NCBI RefSeq assembly: GCF_046630445.1
Contig: NC_092337.1
Location: 367,813,501-367,877,500 of the forward strand
Reading direction: 5' to 3'
DNA: 64,000 bases
Source: Rutidosis leptorrhynchoides
Taxonomy: Eukaryota > Streptophyta > Magnoliopsida > Asterales > Asteraceae
Positions within the stretch are counted from its first letter, which is position 1. Every line of letters begins with the position of its first letter. The translations under genes were made by a program, and so were the position numbers. The notes under the pieces are model-generated. The model did not search any database. It was not told where the DNA came from and saw only the letters and a program-made list of their open reading frames with translations. Shown here piece after piece: positions 49,712-60,947 of the stretch.

Positions 49712-50261
49712 GTTGTATTGTGTAATTAACCAGAATATGTTTTTTGGTATTGTGTTGCTTCAGCTAGAAATAAGGAGAATTAAAACCTGCTGTTGAAAAT
49801 GTGCAGGTGGCTTTTGGGATGACATGTGGTGGCTTTGGGGCGACATGTCGTCCCGAAATATAAAATAATTATTTTTATTTAATAAATGAAAAAAATTATT
49901 TAAATTATAATTTGTTTTAGGGACGACATGTCGTCTTGAAAAGGCGTTCTCTATTGTCGAAGAAAAGTCAAAGTAGGGTCCACGTTCATCCGGAGAAAAA
50001 TAACTTTTCGTCCTAAAAGACTTTCTGGAACGAACCATTCCGGACGATATAGTGGGACGACATGTCATCCTGAAACATCATATGGGACGACATGTCGTCC
50101 TGAAAAGTCTAAAAAATGTCGTCCCGAAAGATGTAGTTTTCTGCAGTATAATTATGTGTGTTTAAAAAAACAATACAAACCTAAAAACTTATAGAGCCAT
50201 AGCCACATTTGTTTTTTGTAAGGATAACAAGAAGAAATACCTGACTAATGTGTACTTAGTT

Positions 50262-50690
50262 CGATATTAAAGGCAAAGGTTGGGAGCTCGTCGAAGGATC
50301 CGTTTGATGTTGATGTTTCAGAGTTGCGAGAAAGGGATGAACATGTTAAATCGATCATCAAGACTCGAAAGAACAAACGATGATCGGCCTTCTGATTGCT
50401 TGATTTTAGAGTATTATCTTTTTGGTTTTATTGATGATTTTGTTATGATCGTAATGTGGATAGTTAGTTCGTAGGTGGTTTTGTATGTCTCTGGTTTGTT
50501 GGTTGTTTTGGTTTCGGTATTTGTGGATCGTTTTAAGTTTGGCTCCGCGTTAGTTATTTTTCGTTTTTAGTTTTTTTTTTTTTCACTGTTTTCAAGCCTT
50601 GCTTTTTCGGTTGTTTTCTTGTTAACCTTTTTTATCTTTCGATTAAAAAGTTGCGTTTATATAGTATGCGTTAGTTTTGGAAGAAAAAAA
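50262..50690 (+). mobile_element. 5'-truncated LINE with 15-bp target duplication
   Basis: A 429-bp LINE 3' fragment ends in a short poly(A). A 15-bp duplication AATGTGTACTTAGTT flanks it (50247-50261 and 50691-50705). The T/G-rich interior (GTTTGTTGGTTGTTTTGG, then TTTATCTTTCGATTAAAAAG) resembles the tail at 42745-43190, suggesting the same L1 lineage. A 64-codon open frame at 50280 may be the very C-terminus of ORF2, but I cannot confirm it. Confidence 0.85.
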
Positions 50691-50849
50691 AATGTGTACT
50701 TAGTTTTAAGTGAAATTACATCAATATAAAGTTGAAACATCTCATGAGAATATTCCATTCACTCGGTAAAATTTTGTATTGGCTTCACGTAATTTCACCT
50801 TCACATAATGTATAGATGATATGATAGTTCAACTTGGATCCAAGATAAA

Positions 50850-50910
50850 CCTTCACAATTAAACCTTAAATCTGTGAAACTTTCACAGATTTAAGGTTTA
50901 ATTGTGAAGG
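50850..50910. repeat. 61-bp perfect palindrome
   Basis: Arms of 30 bases (50850-50879 and 50881-50910) are exact reverse complements around one central C. The left arm begins CCTTCACAATTAAACC. Weaker complementarity continues outward (CCAAGATA and TATCTTGG). It would form a long hairpin in single-stranded DNA or RNA. No transposon family was recognised. Confidence 0.9.
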
Positions 50911-50925
50911 TTGATACATATCTTG

Positions 50926-51052
50926 GAAAATACCGAAACGGTACCGTACCGGTACCGGTATCGAAATACCGGTTTTGAGAAAATTCGGTATCGGAAAATT
51001 CGGTATCGGTACCGGTTCGATATGGGGAAACCGAATTTGAATACCGAATTAT
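50926..51052. repeat. GGTACCGG/GGTATCGG array, left
   Basis: A dense array of near-palindromic words (GGTACCGTACCGGTACCGG, ATACCGG, TTCGGTATCGG). A similar array lies at 53225-53385. Such cores are common in plant hAT-like MITEs, but termini could not be defined. Confidence 0.55.
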
Positions 51053-51352
51053 GAAAAGTACAAGATTTTGTGGGTTTTAGATGATGAAACATGTGATGAT
51101 CAAAAAACTTATTAGGTGGCCAGTAGTATCACAAATAGAACTTGTTAAACTGCTCACATTGAACATACTTTTTGTTTAAATACATGGCCAATAGTACCAT
51201 GTATAAATATAAATTCGTGGTTCATATGTTTGAGACATATGAGCCAAAGTTTTCCTATTGACCAGGACTATCAAAGTGTCAGATTTGTGATATATAAATT
51301 TCAAGATTCAAGTATGTTCGTGTTGTTAATTATTCAGTTATAGATAAATAAA

Positions 51353-52863
51353 GGGCAAATGGTCCGAAAGGGTAACCTATGTTGTCAAATTTGACAATCA
51401 AGGTAACCCCTAATTTCACTAAGCCCAAAAGGGACTCTATTTTAATTTTTGCATATTAAAAGGGCTGCGTGTTGAAAATTTTTAAAATTGAGGTAATTTT
51501 CGTCAAATTCATTAACGATTGTTAGTTAAAAATACAAAATTGGTCCCTGAAGTTTCTTAAAAATTATAACCATCATTCTAAATGAAAGATTATCATATCT
51601 TTGCACTTGTGTGAAAATTAAAAGACCAAAAGTGTAATTACCTCAAGGGCGGCAGCTTTTACAGATTCCAGCAGAAGCTAGGCGGCGGCAGGCGGTGGTT
51701 CATGGTGGTGGACATGGAAAACTGCTCAAATCTCGACCAAAATAAATGAAAAGTTGCAGATAGCAGCACATGATAGCGATAAACACTTCTACAATCTTAG
51801 TTTTCCCAAAACATTCCAAATCGAGCAAAATCAATCGATTTCAGCGAGGCTTTTTCAAAAACAAGAAAAACTAATAACTCGATGAATAAGAAGAGTTAAG
51901 GTCTAAAATTTTGAGGATATTATCACTAAATGATTTCTATCCTTTCCACATTTTTATATTTTTTAATTCGATCTATATCTTCAAAACCCAAAAAATGTGA
52001 AAAGTCAAGATGATTTGGTCTCCGAATCAATCTGGAACGATTTGAGGAAAGGTAAAAATGTATATGTGTTCTAAATCATTATGTGATGCTATCTACAATT
52101 TTACAGGTCCTAACGTGAAGAATCGAGTTCGAATTCGAAGGTTAAAGTTCGGATTAAAAAGTCAACTGTTTTGGACTTCTTCAAATTCACGAATTATATG
52201 ATGTTTCTGATGGAAATAATGATCAACGAGTGTTATTTGGATGATTTGAAATGTTTTTCATGAAGAGATCGAGACCAGAAACGCATCAAACTGAAATTTT
52301 AATTTTCAAAGTGTTCATGAAGGTTCATGCTTCTGTTCATCATCGATTCTCTATTTTAATGATGTTATGATTAAGGATTACTTTGGAAATATGCTGTTAG
52401 ATACTTCTGGAATCAGTACCAACAAATTACAAGTTTTAATTTCCTCGATTGATCAGTTTTTAATTTTATGTTCATAACCGTATGAACATATTGAAGAACC
52501 AGTTGCAATTTTCAGTCAACTTGTGTACAAATTTAGATCTGATTTGCAAATGAAGATGATGTTACAGATCTGCAAATTGAATGTGATTTGTAGAGGATTA
52601 TGGTGGTGGTGGTGATATTAATGAAGATGGTGATGATGAGTATGGGTGAAATCTTTAACAAACTTCAGGGGACCAAATGTGTAATTTTAACTAACGATTG
52701 TTAATGAATTTGACGAAGATTACCTCAATTTTAAAATTTTTAAACACGCAATCCTTTTAATGAGCAAAAGTTAAAATAGAGTCCTTTTTGGGCTTAGTGA
52801 AATTGAGAGTTACCTTGATTGTCAAATTTGACAACACAGATTACCCTTTCAGACCATTTGCCC
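51353..52863. mobile_element. Mutator-like element with long TIRs, possible Pack-MULE
   Basis: A 1511-bp element begins GGGCAAATGGTC and ends GACCATTTGCCC. Terminal inverted repeats are about 214 bp (51353-51566 and 52650-52863). A perfect 9-bp target duplication ATAAATAAA (51344-51352 and 52864-52872) is diagnostic for MULEs. No transposase frame is visible, so it is non-autonomous. The interior of about 1.08 kb differs in composition from the TIRs, with a GGCGGCGGCAGGCGGTGG-like block near 51690 and GGTGGTGGTGG near 52600. This suggests captured host sequence, as in Pack-MULEs; I cannot name the source gene. Confidence 0.9.
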
Positions 52864-53224
52864 ATAAATAAATTATCACCGGCCCTTTTCTAGCATGGTA
52901 TATGATTCTGGGAATTTTCAGACTATCAAAATGTAATTCAGTAATCTTGGAGTCTAAATAATTTTATATTCTTCAAGGTTAGGAACATCAGTCTTTTTGT
53001 TGTATTCTTTTTTTATATCATGTTATCCGTATATTTGATTTTTTTTCTAGATCCAATAATGTATATTCAGTTGGTTTGCCTTGTGAGCTTTTAGCTCTTC
53101 CCAGAATATACATTCAGTTGGTCATTTTTGTTTTCTTATACTACCATTTATTAAGCAAGCACAAGTATCGGTTAGTGTGCATTTTTTAGACCATATTAAA
53201 ATTGAAATGAATAAAAGATGACGG

Positions 53225-53385
53225 ATTATTCGAGTTGAATTCGGTTTTAATCGGTATAATACCGAAAATACCGGTACCGGTACCGGTACCGAACGGGTAC
53301 CGTCTCTTTAGTTCGGTACGGTATTCGGTTCTTGATTTTGAACAATTTCGGTATCGGTACTTTCGGTTTCGATAGTAAATTTTAC
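53225..53385. repeat. GGTACCGG array, right
   Basis: ATACCGGTACCGGTACCGG near 53267, with GGGTACCG, GGTACGGTATTCGG and GGTATCGGTAC. It resembles the array at 50926-51052. A shared element spanning both is possible but not shown. Confidence 0.55.
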
Positions 53386-53665
53386 AATTGAGGAAGAAGA
53401 AGGAAATTCCCTTACAAAACATAAAGTGATTACAATTAACAACTATCTTCTATTTAAACTAACATGAAGATAACAATTTGGTGGGAAAGTCTCTTGAAAA
53501 TTGTTGGATTGAATGTTGCCGTAACAATTACTATGTGTTGCTCATGTGCTTCTTCATTTAAACGTATAACGTGCATAACACGTGATACTCATATCAATAT
53601 GTCTACTAGACTACTAGTACATGATGACGAACAATGGTCATATCCAATAACAAATACTCGTATAT

Positions 53666-53860
53666 CAACAACAACAACAACAACCAATCCCACGAAAGTG
53701 GGGTATGGGGGAGGTGGGTGTAGACAATCGTTCCTCGTACCCTAGATTAGAAGGAAGTCACTACTCCACCCGCGGGTATAGAACCCGCGCCTAGATAAGG
53801 TCGTCCCTCCCTCTACTCTAGAGCAAAAGAGATTGCTTCCTAAAGGACCTCCGGCCAGAA
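53666..53860 (-). mobile_element. Au-like SINE
   Basis: Read on the minus strand, it ends in CCCACTTTCGTGGGATTGG and (TTG)n, the typical 3' end of Au-type plant SINEs. It contains CTACACCCACCTCCCCCATA and a Pol III B-box-like GGTTCTATACC (plus 53775-53785). Flanks ATACTCGTAT and ATGCTCATAA agree at 8 of 10 bases, a plausible worn target duplication. The 93-codon frame across it (53464-53745) is accidental. Confidence 0.7.
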
Positions 53861-54385
53861 ATGCTCATAAGAACGAAATAGAGAGGGCAAATGATACGAT
53901 TTTCATTTAACTAAACTTTAAAAAGTAAAAGAAAAAACCGAACCAAAATCGGCTTTGTACTTATTTTTTACTTGTCAGCTTTTGAGAATGAATTAGCATG
54001 TGTGGATGTATTCAGATTTGTAAACCGAATTCAATTTTTTTTCCCGATATTCATTCAGTATTTTCAGATTAACAACTGAATGCCCCTAATACAGTTATCG
54101 TAATGTAATTCTCCGTATAGAATTTTTCTAATAACAGCATTAAGGATGCCATTGAGGTGTATAGTGTGCTGGATGGTGGCACGGAGGAGAATACTAGCGT
54201 GTTGGACACCTGGCAGGACATGGTTGGCTGCATCCTTTCAGTCGTTGACGAAGAAGGAAAAAGATATTTAAAATTGATGTTAATATTACGTTTACATGAT
54301 TACATGATAAGATAATGATAATGCTAAAATTTGATAAAATGAAGATGACTTGCTTACTGATTGCTGCTTTGAAATAGAGGATATT

Positions 54386-54417
<32 letters not shown>

Positions 54418-55119
54418 CACTTGAGGTTCAAGACATTAGCAACGGCACCCAGAACCATACAACCCTAACTTTTTTGTGATGTTTTATAATATAGTTATTA
54501 AATATTTACTCCGTATATATATTAACTAGTGTACTAGTGTATTTGGTTTTGGATATGGGTATTCCAACCCACTATTGTATAATTAGCCCAAAGACCAATT
54601 CGTTTTTGTATTTAATCATATACTGTATTTATTTAATTTTATTAATTAAATTAATTAATTAAAACTTAACATTGGGAAAAATGAAAAAAAAAAAAAATAT
54701 TTAAAATGCACACCCCTACCCAACAACACCCCACTCATTACACCACCCATTATATATTTATCAGTTTACATACACGTCCGCCAAACACCTCGCCTCTACC
54801 CATCAACACGCCAACACTCCTGCCATGGTTAAAGATGGTCTAACATTAAATTATGAAGTATAAACAGTCAACAAAGGTTCACTAAACATTCCAACTCAAT
54901 TTCACTTAATATAGAGTACATATTTAAAGAAAATTCTATGTATTCCGACACATTCATATACAAATGATCAACAATTGCTCCATATTGATGTTACATTCTT
55001 CAAATAAGGTCCTAGCTAGGTAGCAATCTGTTGACATATATAAAATTTATCATCCCTTTCATATATAATATTTAAAGTTTAATTAAGCCTATTTTGACAA
55101 AATAAATTAAAGGATGTGA
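53861..55119. other. AT-rich 3' flank of the MYB gene
   Basis: No further gene found. A poly-T run of about 29 bases begins near 54390. The last few hundred bases are the transcription-termination side of the minus-strand MYB gene and probably contain its 3' untranslated region. Confidence 0.4.
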
Positions 55120-56294
55120 TCATCTATTTCCGAATTGCCATAATTCATCCATGTTCCAATACGTGTCAGCTGACATGTCACCATAGCTTATCCAATCAGT
55201 ATCTGCAACCTGAAAGTTTAAGTCTGACGTGTCATCCGGTCGTCCGAAATTCATCATATCGTACTCACTTATATCCACATTATAACAATCCATGTCTTTG
55301 AGTGATGAGTCATAGATGGAACTGTCCCCATGAAGTAGTGAAATTTCAGGTAACATCTTATTCTCACTAGAATCTGATGCACAAATGCTTGAGCTAGAGT
55401 TGGTTGTGTACTCCTTATTGTTGCATGGTTGTATTGGAGATGATGTTTTAAATGAAGTTTGTTGTTTTAATTTGTTTAGATCATTTTCAATAGTTGAAGT
55501 ACATGCAGTTGATGTAGATGATGTTGATGAATCTTGCTCCACTTTTTCAAGCAATCTTGGCATCCAAAATCGCTGTAGTGCCTCTACAAATCGCTTGCTA
55601 CTTGAGTCGATCTTAAGGTGACGAGCTTGTTTTTGTACCCTTGTTCTCCAATAGTTCTTGATCTCGTTATCTGTTCTTCCAGGCAAATGTTGGGCTATTT
55701 TGGACCATCTAGTTTAAAGAGTAGTAAATTAGATTTCAATAACTCGCATGGAAACAAACTTAAAGCTTAAATCTTTTTGTAGTTTCGTTCTTAACTTCTT
55801 GCTAATTCTTTATATAAGCTCATGCTAAAAAGATTGTTATGATATACAGCATAAGTAGAATTATAATTAATAGACACACCTATTACCCCACTTGGAATGG
55901 AGTTCAAGGATCAAGAGTTGTTCTTGTAGAGTTAGATTTCCGCGCTTGGTATCTGGCCTTAGATAATTCAACCATCTTAACCTACAACTTTTCCCGGTTC
56001 TTTTCAGTCCTGAAAAGGATCAAATTAAACGTCATAAATTAGAAGCCAATAATTAAAGATCATGATAAAGATGAAAATTCGAATATTCAAAATGTTTCTT
56101 ACGATGCGATTGTTTTGGATGTTATTATAATGATAATTACCTGCAGATTTTGCAAGCGAATTCCAACGGCCTTCGCCATGGCAATTGATATAACGGATTA
56201 GAAGATCGTCCTCCTCAAGTGTCCATGGCCCTCTTTTTAGTTGATCAAATTCTTCTTCTATGCAAGAATTGGTCATCTTCTTGGTAGCCCTCAT
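55120..56294 (-). CDS. R2R3-MYB transcription factor, subgroup 20 type
   Basis: This is a nuclear DNA-binding regulator. Three exons are visible on the minus strand: 56294-56141, 56009-55880 and 55708-55120. Introns of 131 and 171 bp have GT-AG ends, and the phases join cleanly to 290 residues. Repeat R2 has tryptophans W24, W44 and W64 ([26 protein letters not shown]). R3 has L77 in place of the first tryptophan, as is usual, then W96 and W115 ([20 protein letters not shown]). WMPRL at 143-147 after the MYB domain is typical of subgroup 20 (Arabidopsis MYB2, MYB62, MYB78, MYB108, MYB112, MYB116), linked to stress, senescence or phosphate responses. No bHLH-binding motif is seen. The tail is serine/threonine-rich, then acidic, ending [12 protein letters not shown], a likely activation region. 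A second in-frame ATG is codon 7. The exact ortholog is uncertain. Confidence 0.95.
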
Positions 56295-56391
56295 TGGAGT
56301 TTAGAAAAAGTAACACAATAGTGAAAGTTGAAAAGTGAGGAAAAGTTGTAGTGTAGCTTGAATGATGGGGTGGTAGGAAACCAAGTGGAGG

Positions 56392-56399
56392 TTTATATA
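56392..56399 (-). promoter_or_regulatory. TATA box of the MYB gene
   Basis: TATATAAA on the minus strand lies about 100 bases upstream of the start codon. This places transcription start near 56360 with a leader of roughly 65 bases. The leader is CT-rich (CTACACTACAACTTTTCC). Confidence 0.7.
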
Positions 56400-58291
56400 C
56401 ATATGAAAATTATTCTCAACGCCAAAAAAGGCTTTCTTGAAAAAGTTAATAAGAAAAATAGGGAATCACACCCATTAAATATTGCCTTAAAATGATAAAT
56501 GTACAAGCCAAATGGGAATTTTCAAGATGTGGGCTTTGTCACCATCTTTGAAATATAATATTCTTGTAAGTAATGGCACTAGTGCTCTTTGTGTGAACAT
56601 GTTATAAGTCTATATTTTATCCTTTATTCTTTTATAAGTAATTAAAAAAATGTGATACTTGTCTACTTTCTTGATACTTCCGGTGGCTGCTAGGCCCACA
56701 CCCTTGGTCACTCCTCCTTCTCCTCTCCTTCCTTGATGCATCCATCCATAATCATATTCCTTGATGTATAAGCATCAAATTGAAACTCCAAATTTTTATT
56801 TTGAGTTACACTTGTGTTTTAAGATGTTCGGATTTCTATTATCCACTTGAAGTATACTTTTTCATAAGTTCTATAGTTTGATCATGATCGTACTAAAAAC
56901 TTTGCAATATCTGACATGTAATATGGATAGAGTTTTTTGATGGTAATAAAGTATTTATGTTTTATATCTAACGAAACAAAAAATTTTAAAGGTATATATT
57001 GATCTTTCCACCTTTATTATTAAATAATAGGAATCATTTTGTCATGGAACATAGTTTGATGATCCGTGTGGGATATTATTTGTTTTAAGAAAATTAAGTG
57101 TTAAATTTGTATCTTCCTTTTCTTGCAAAAAATAAAGAATCTAAATAGCGGAAACAACCAAGAAATCCCTAAATTAAAAGAGATGCCTTTGGAGGCACCA
57201 CCTTATACAACATGACTAAAATCAACTAGAGATGCCCATTGTGATTTTCAAATGGAATTATTCTCTTCAAAATCAATGTGCATGTTTCTTTTACTAGGAA
57301 TCCTTTGGAAGACCATATAATTGTGCTTGACAAGAATGTTATCTAGCTAATTCCATCGATTCAACCAACGTAATAATGAAATTAAAGTTTTCAATATGAT
57401 CCAATTTTTCTTTTATCTTTTTGACAAAATCGGAATACTTTTTGCTAATCGTATGTTGAAATCATTTCTTGTAAAAAAAACTTGAGCTCTGAGCTTTGAG
57501 TCTTAAACCAACACATTATACACACAAAACACTGCCTAATTAGAATGAAAGAGTACAAAAGTAGTGTTTTTGAAACTTCTGAGTAAGATTAGAGGATAAC
57601 AACATGGTTTGCATTTGTTTCTAATGTTCTTTTCAAGATTTATGAAGATTTGCCTTGTTTGTAATTAGGAATTGCATTACTTTACATTGACAAGGACAAT
57701 CAGTAATTGAATAATTTGGAAAGTATAGAAGAACTTTAACAAACATACAACATGCATGAATGTTAGACATGCATATGTCCAAGAACAAGGTTTGTATGGA
57801 CACGTACAATGAATTTCCAAAAGCAATATTAAAAACCTCAAGATTGCAACATGCATTTGCTAAAATAAAGATGGCTAAATCCTTTTATTAAATTGCCATT
57901 CTAAAAAAAAAAAAATAATTTCTAAACATGACTAAAACTAATATATTTCTTTAGAAATCTGCATGATTACTCCCACTGATTGATCAAACAAGAACCCACG
58001 TACGCTTTTTGTCGAACCTTCTTGAAGGCTTTTGCTCTAAGATCTTAAACTTTAAAAAATATATGAGGTCTTATAATTATATTATGTAAATTTTTTTATT
58101 GATCATTTATAAAAAATTTGTAACTAGCGGTGTTACGGAATCGCACGTCTATATACGTAGTCTCGCCCCTGTCTAAAACATTGCCATTAGATTTTAGTAT
58201 GTATTAGGTTAGCTGGCACAAATTCAACGGTGCAGGGTCTTATAGAGTTTTTGAAGTAACTCCTCTAGTATAAATAGTTGATCAATAATAC
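56400..58291. other. Upstream region of the MYB gene
   Basis: About 1.9 kb of AT-rich sequence has no credible open frame and no transposon that I can delimit. As the 5' flank of the only intact gene, it probably holds its regulatory sites. I did not find a motif strong enough to name. Confidence 0.4.
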
Positions 58292-58302
58292 GTGATAACC
58301 AC

Positions 58303-58563
58303 ACCAACGAACATTTGCTTCAATGGTATCATGCCATAGTGTGGAAGGGCCCACGATTAGTTGCCAAGCAACCCGAGTTCAATTCGTGGGGGCGGAAGGT
58401 TTTCTCTCCACTTTTTTGCGATTAGTTGTCAAGCAACTCAGGTTCCGCGATTAGTTGCCAAGCAACCCGGGTAGGAATTTCCTTCTAGCGTGTGTGGGTG
58501 CAAATGATGAGGGTTGTTGAAATAAAGGATCCGCTGATACAAATTCGCCGTTCAAAAAAAAAA
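58303..58563 (+). mobile_element. tRNA-derived SINE with poly(A) end
   Basis: A 261-bp element has a tRNA-like head (ATGGTATCATGCCATAGTG, then a B-box-like GAGTTCAATTC), ending CGCCGTTC and a poly(A). An 11-bp duplication GTGATAACCAC / GTGATAATCAC (58292-58302 and 58564-58574, one mismatch) flanks it. Inside, CGATTAGTTGCCAAGCAACC occurs three times with small changes (58351, 58420 and 58447 regions). Confidence 0.8.
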
Positions 58564-58574
58564 GTGATAATCAC

Positions 58575-59451
58575 TAGTTTTCGATCATATTCCAAATTGC
58601 AAGTTCTTTTCGAGCAAAGCTTCAACCTAGTGAAATCTCCTACTAGAAAGATGCTTGTTAGCCTCCAAAATTGACAAAGAACTTGATCCTATGCTTATAA
58701 AATTAGCTTGTTTATAATTTATTGTATTTCCATTTATTGGTATATTCGCCACAATTACACAAAGGTAATTCAAGATTTAATTATTAATAAAGCATATTAC
58801 AAATCATTACTCATAGTAAAGGGTTATACACCGCTAAAATTATGAATTCACTATTGAATGTGTTTTGCAATGTTGTATATTCAGGGGCCGTCCCATTAAT
58901 TTTATGCGCCTAATTCCATAGATAAAAATTGAGCCTTATATATACTAAAAGTTTGGATGTTTATCGGAGCATAAAGTATAAGTTCAATAACTAATGAATT
59001 TGTGTATATAGCAAAATTATACTCGTAACTAAATGCAGTTTACAATACACTTGTTAATAATCAATATAAGTACAAGTAAAATAATTAATAAGATAGATGT
59101 AAATAATAAATACAAGTACAAGTAAAATAATAATAAATACTTGTTGATAATAAATACTACTACTATAAGTACACTTGCTCAATACGTTATTAATAAATAC
59201 GGAGTATTGAATTAAGTCTGTTCCTAGTAAAGTACTCCGTTTTGAATTAAGTCTGTTCGTATTAAGAAGTTTTTTTTTGAGCCCATATATAAGTACCACT
59301 CCACTTGTTCAATAAGTAGTAAATATTGAATTAAACCCATTACGTATCAAGAAGTTTGTTTTTCGGGCCCCAAACAAAGTTGGGCCCTATGTACTAGCAC
59401 AAGCTGCACACCCCTAGAGTCAGGCCTGTGTATATTGCAGGAAAAAATATA
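58575..59451. other. AT-rich intergenic segment
   Basis: No gene found. Several AAGTACAAGTAAAATAAT and ATACTACTACTATAAGTAC words between 59060 and 59170 give local simple-sequence character. The region before 59430 has ATTGAATTAAGTCTGTTC repeated near 59207 and 59243. Confidence 0.4.
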
Positions 59452-59647
59452 CTCCCTCCGTCTCAAATCTATGGTCCATTATTCCATTTTGAGATGTCCC
59501 AAATTAATTGTCCAGATTCTTTTTCAACCAATCAAAAGAAGTTAATCAGGAGAGAGAAGATATATTATTGGTGGAGAATAAAGTTAGTGGAATTTTCTAA
59601 AACTGCGTGTTTTTTGTCTGAGGACAATAGATTTGGGACGGAGGGAC
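59452..59647. mobile_element. Stowaway-type MITE
   Basis: A 196-bp element starts CTCCCTCCGTCTCAAATCTA and has the matching inverted end ATAGATTTGGGACGGAGGGA. It is flanked by the TA target duplication (59450-59451 and 59648-59649). Mobilised in trans by Tc1/mariner-type transposases; no coding capacity. The 137-codon frame running across it (59428-59841) is accidental. Confidence 0.92.
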
Positions 59648-59649
59648 TA

Positions 59650-60182
59650 ACATATTTCATATTGAATGCAGAAAAATTAAAAGTGTACAAACAAATTATA
59701 CATATGGATTACACTATACGTATTAGTACTCGATCTCATCAATTTTACGAATCTGATTCTTTTCATTGGATCGTTCACGTATATAACAAAATCTTTTATA
59801 TATTGTCTTTTCACATTCACATATTGAAAGAAGTAAATTAATTATTTACCCCATAAAATCCATCTACTTCAATGGAAAAAAGAACCCAAAATTTTAAAAG
59901 TCTTTTTTAATTTGTCCCTTTGAAACTAAAATAATATCATTGATCCATCTTGTGTACAACTTTGGGCCAAATTTGAGGGCTTTTTGGTACGTGAACAAGT
60001 AGCCATTAAAGTTCTACTAGTAACTTAAATACCTATGCGCTATCTATTACTAGCCCATACGAGAAACCAAGTACACCTCCACTTTTCTGTTTTCCACTAA
60101 ATAATGATAGGCGAATAGCGAGAATTATTTTACATGTCTTATTTAGGGCCATTATCTAGCCCAGGATAGTGTAGTAGAATAT
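59650..60182. other. AT-rich intergenic segment
   Basis: About 530 bases between two MITEs, with no recognisable gene or repeat boundary. Confidence 0.4.
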
Positions 60183-60866
60183 TAGGGATGACAATGGATG
60201 TTTCATCCATGAACTACCATCATTTATAATGGATATGGATGATGTAAATAGATAATTAACGGATATGGATATGGATATGGATGATCTAAGTATTTCGTGG
60301 ATCGGATATGGATGACAATTTATCATCCACGTATATATCCGTTATCACCCGAAATACATCTATATATACATGTTTACGTACTAAAATATATGCATATACA
60401 TCTACATATCGATATACATATACATATAACCTACAAATTCTCAAATTATTAACAAAAATAAGGGTTGTGATAGTCACAATTATTAAATTGTTACTAACAT
60501 TATTCAAAGTTACATATTTATATTAGTTTAAAAGTATATCTACTTATATTATAATGTATTTTGCTCAATTAAATTTATAATCGGCGACAAATTACAATCA
60601 AAACATACGTAACAAATCAAAAGCATAAAGATTAAATAATTACATTTGTTATAGTCTATATTAAACTGATAAAATCTTCGTTAGATCAACATTTCGTTTA
60701 ATATCCAACGAATATCCATTAACCCGCTTAATCCATCGGATATGGATATGGACGGATGAACATATATTAAATGGATATGAATATGGATATGGATGAGAAA
60801 AAATTAAATGGATATGGATATGGATATGGCATCATTTGATCCATATCTGATCCATTGCCATCCCTA
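60183..60866. mobile_element. hAT-like MITE, copy A
   Basis: A 684-bp element begins TAGGGATGACAATGGAT and ends ATCCATTGCCATCCCTA. Subterminal GGATATGGATATGGATATGG tracts lie at both ends. It corresponds along its whole length to copy B at 62898-63586, in the same orientation. The 8-bp flanks (TAGAATAT, CTAGGGCC) do not match, so the target duplication has been lost or the copy rearranged. Confidence 0.8.
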
Positions 60867-60947
60867 CTAGGGCCTAACCTAATTGTAGTCTTTGAGAAAT
60901 ACTAGACTTAATAAATTTTACAAACACAAACATACAAACTCACATGC

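Larger units (their letters stand above)
45618..50148. mobile_element. CACTA-like element remnant with palindromic subterminal repeats
   Basis: The left end begins CACTAAATCCGGACGAC at 45618. The right end reads, on the minus strand, ACTGCAGAAAACTACATC, resembling a CACTA terminus with its outermost base changed. Both ends contain several copies of the palindrome GGACGACATGTCGTCC (near 45743, 49840, 49920, 50052 and 50088), the type of subterminal repeat that binds CACTA transposases. No transposase is visible. The interior is occupied by a solo LTR (46207-49243) and a minisatellite. AAT before the left end matches AAT at 50150-50152 only if the right end is one base longer, so the 3-bp duplication is uncertain. 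Confidence 0.55.

Noticed and set aside
45618..50148. Confirmed 3-bp target duplication of the CACTA-like element
   Set aside because: AAT matches only if the right end is moved by one base, and a 3-base match is weak.
53464..53745. 93-codon open frame
   Set aside because: Its C-terminal part is the antisense of a SINE; no similarity to a known protein.
59428..59841. 137-codon open frame
   Set aside because: It crosses a Stowaway MITE including both inverted ends and has no recognisable domain.
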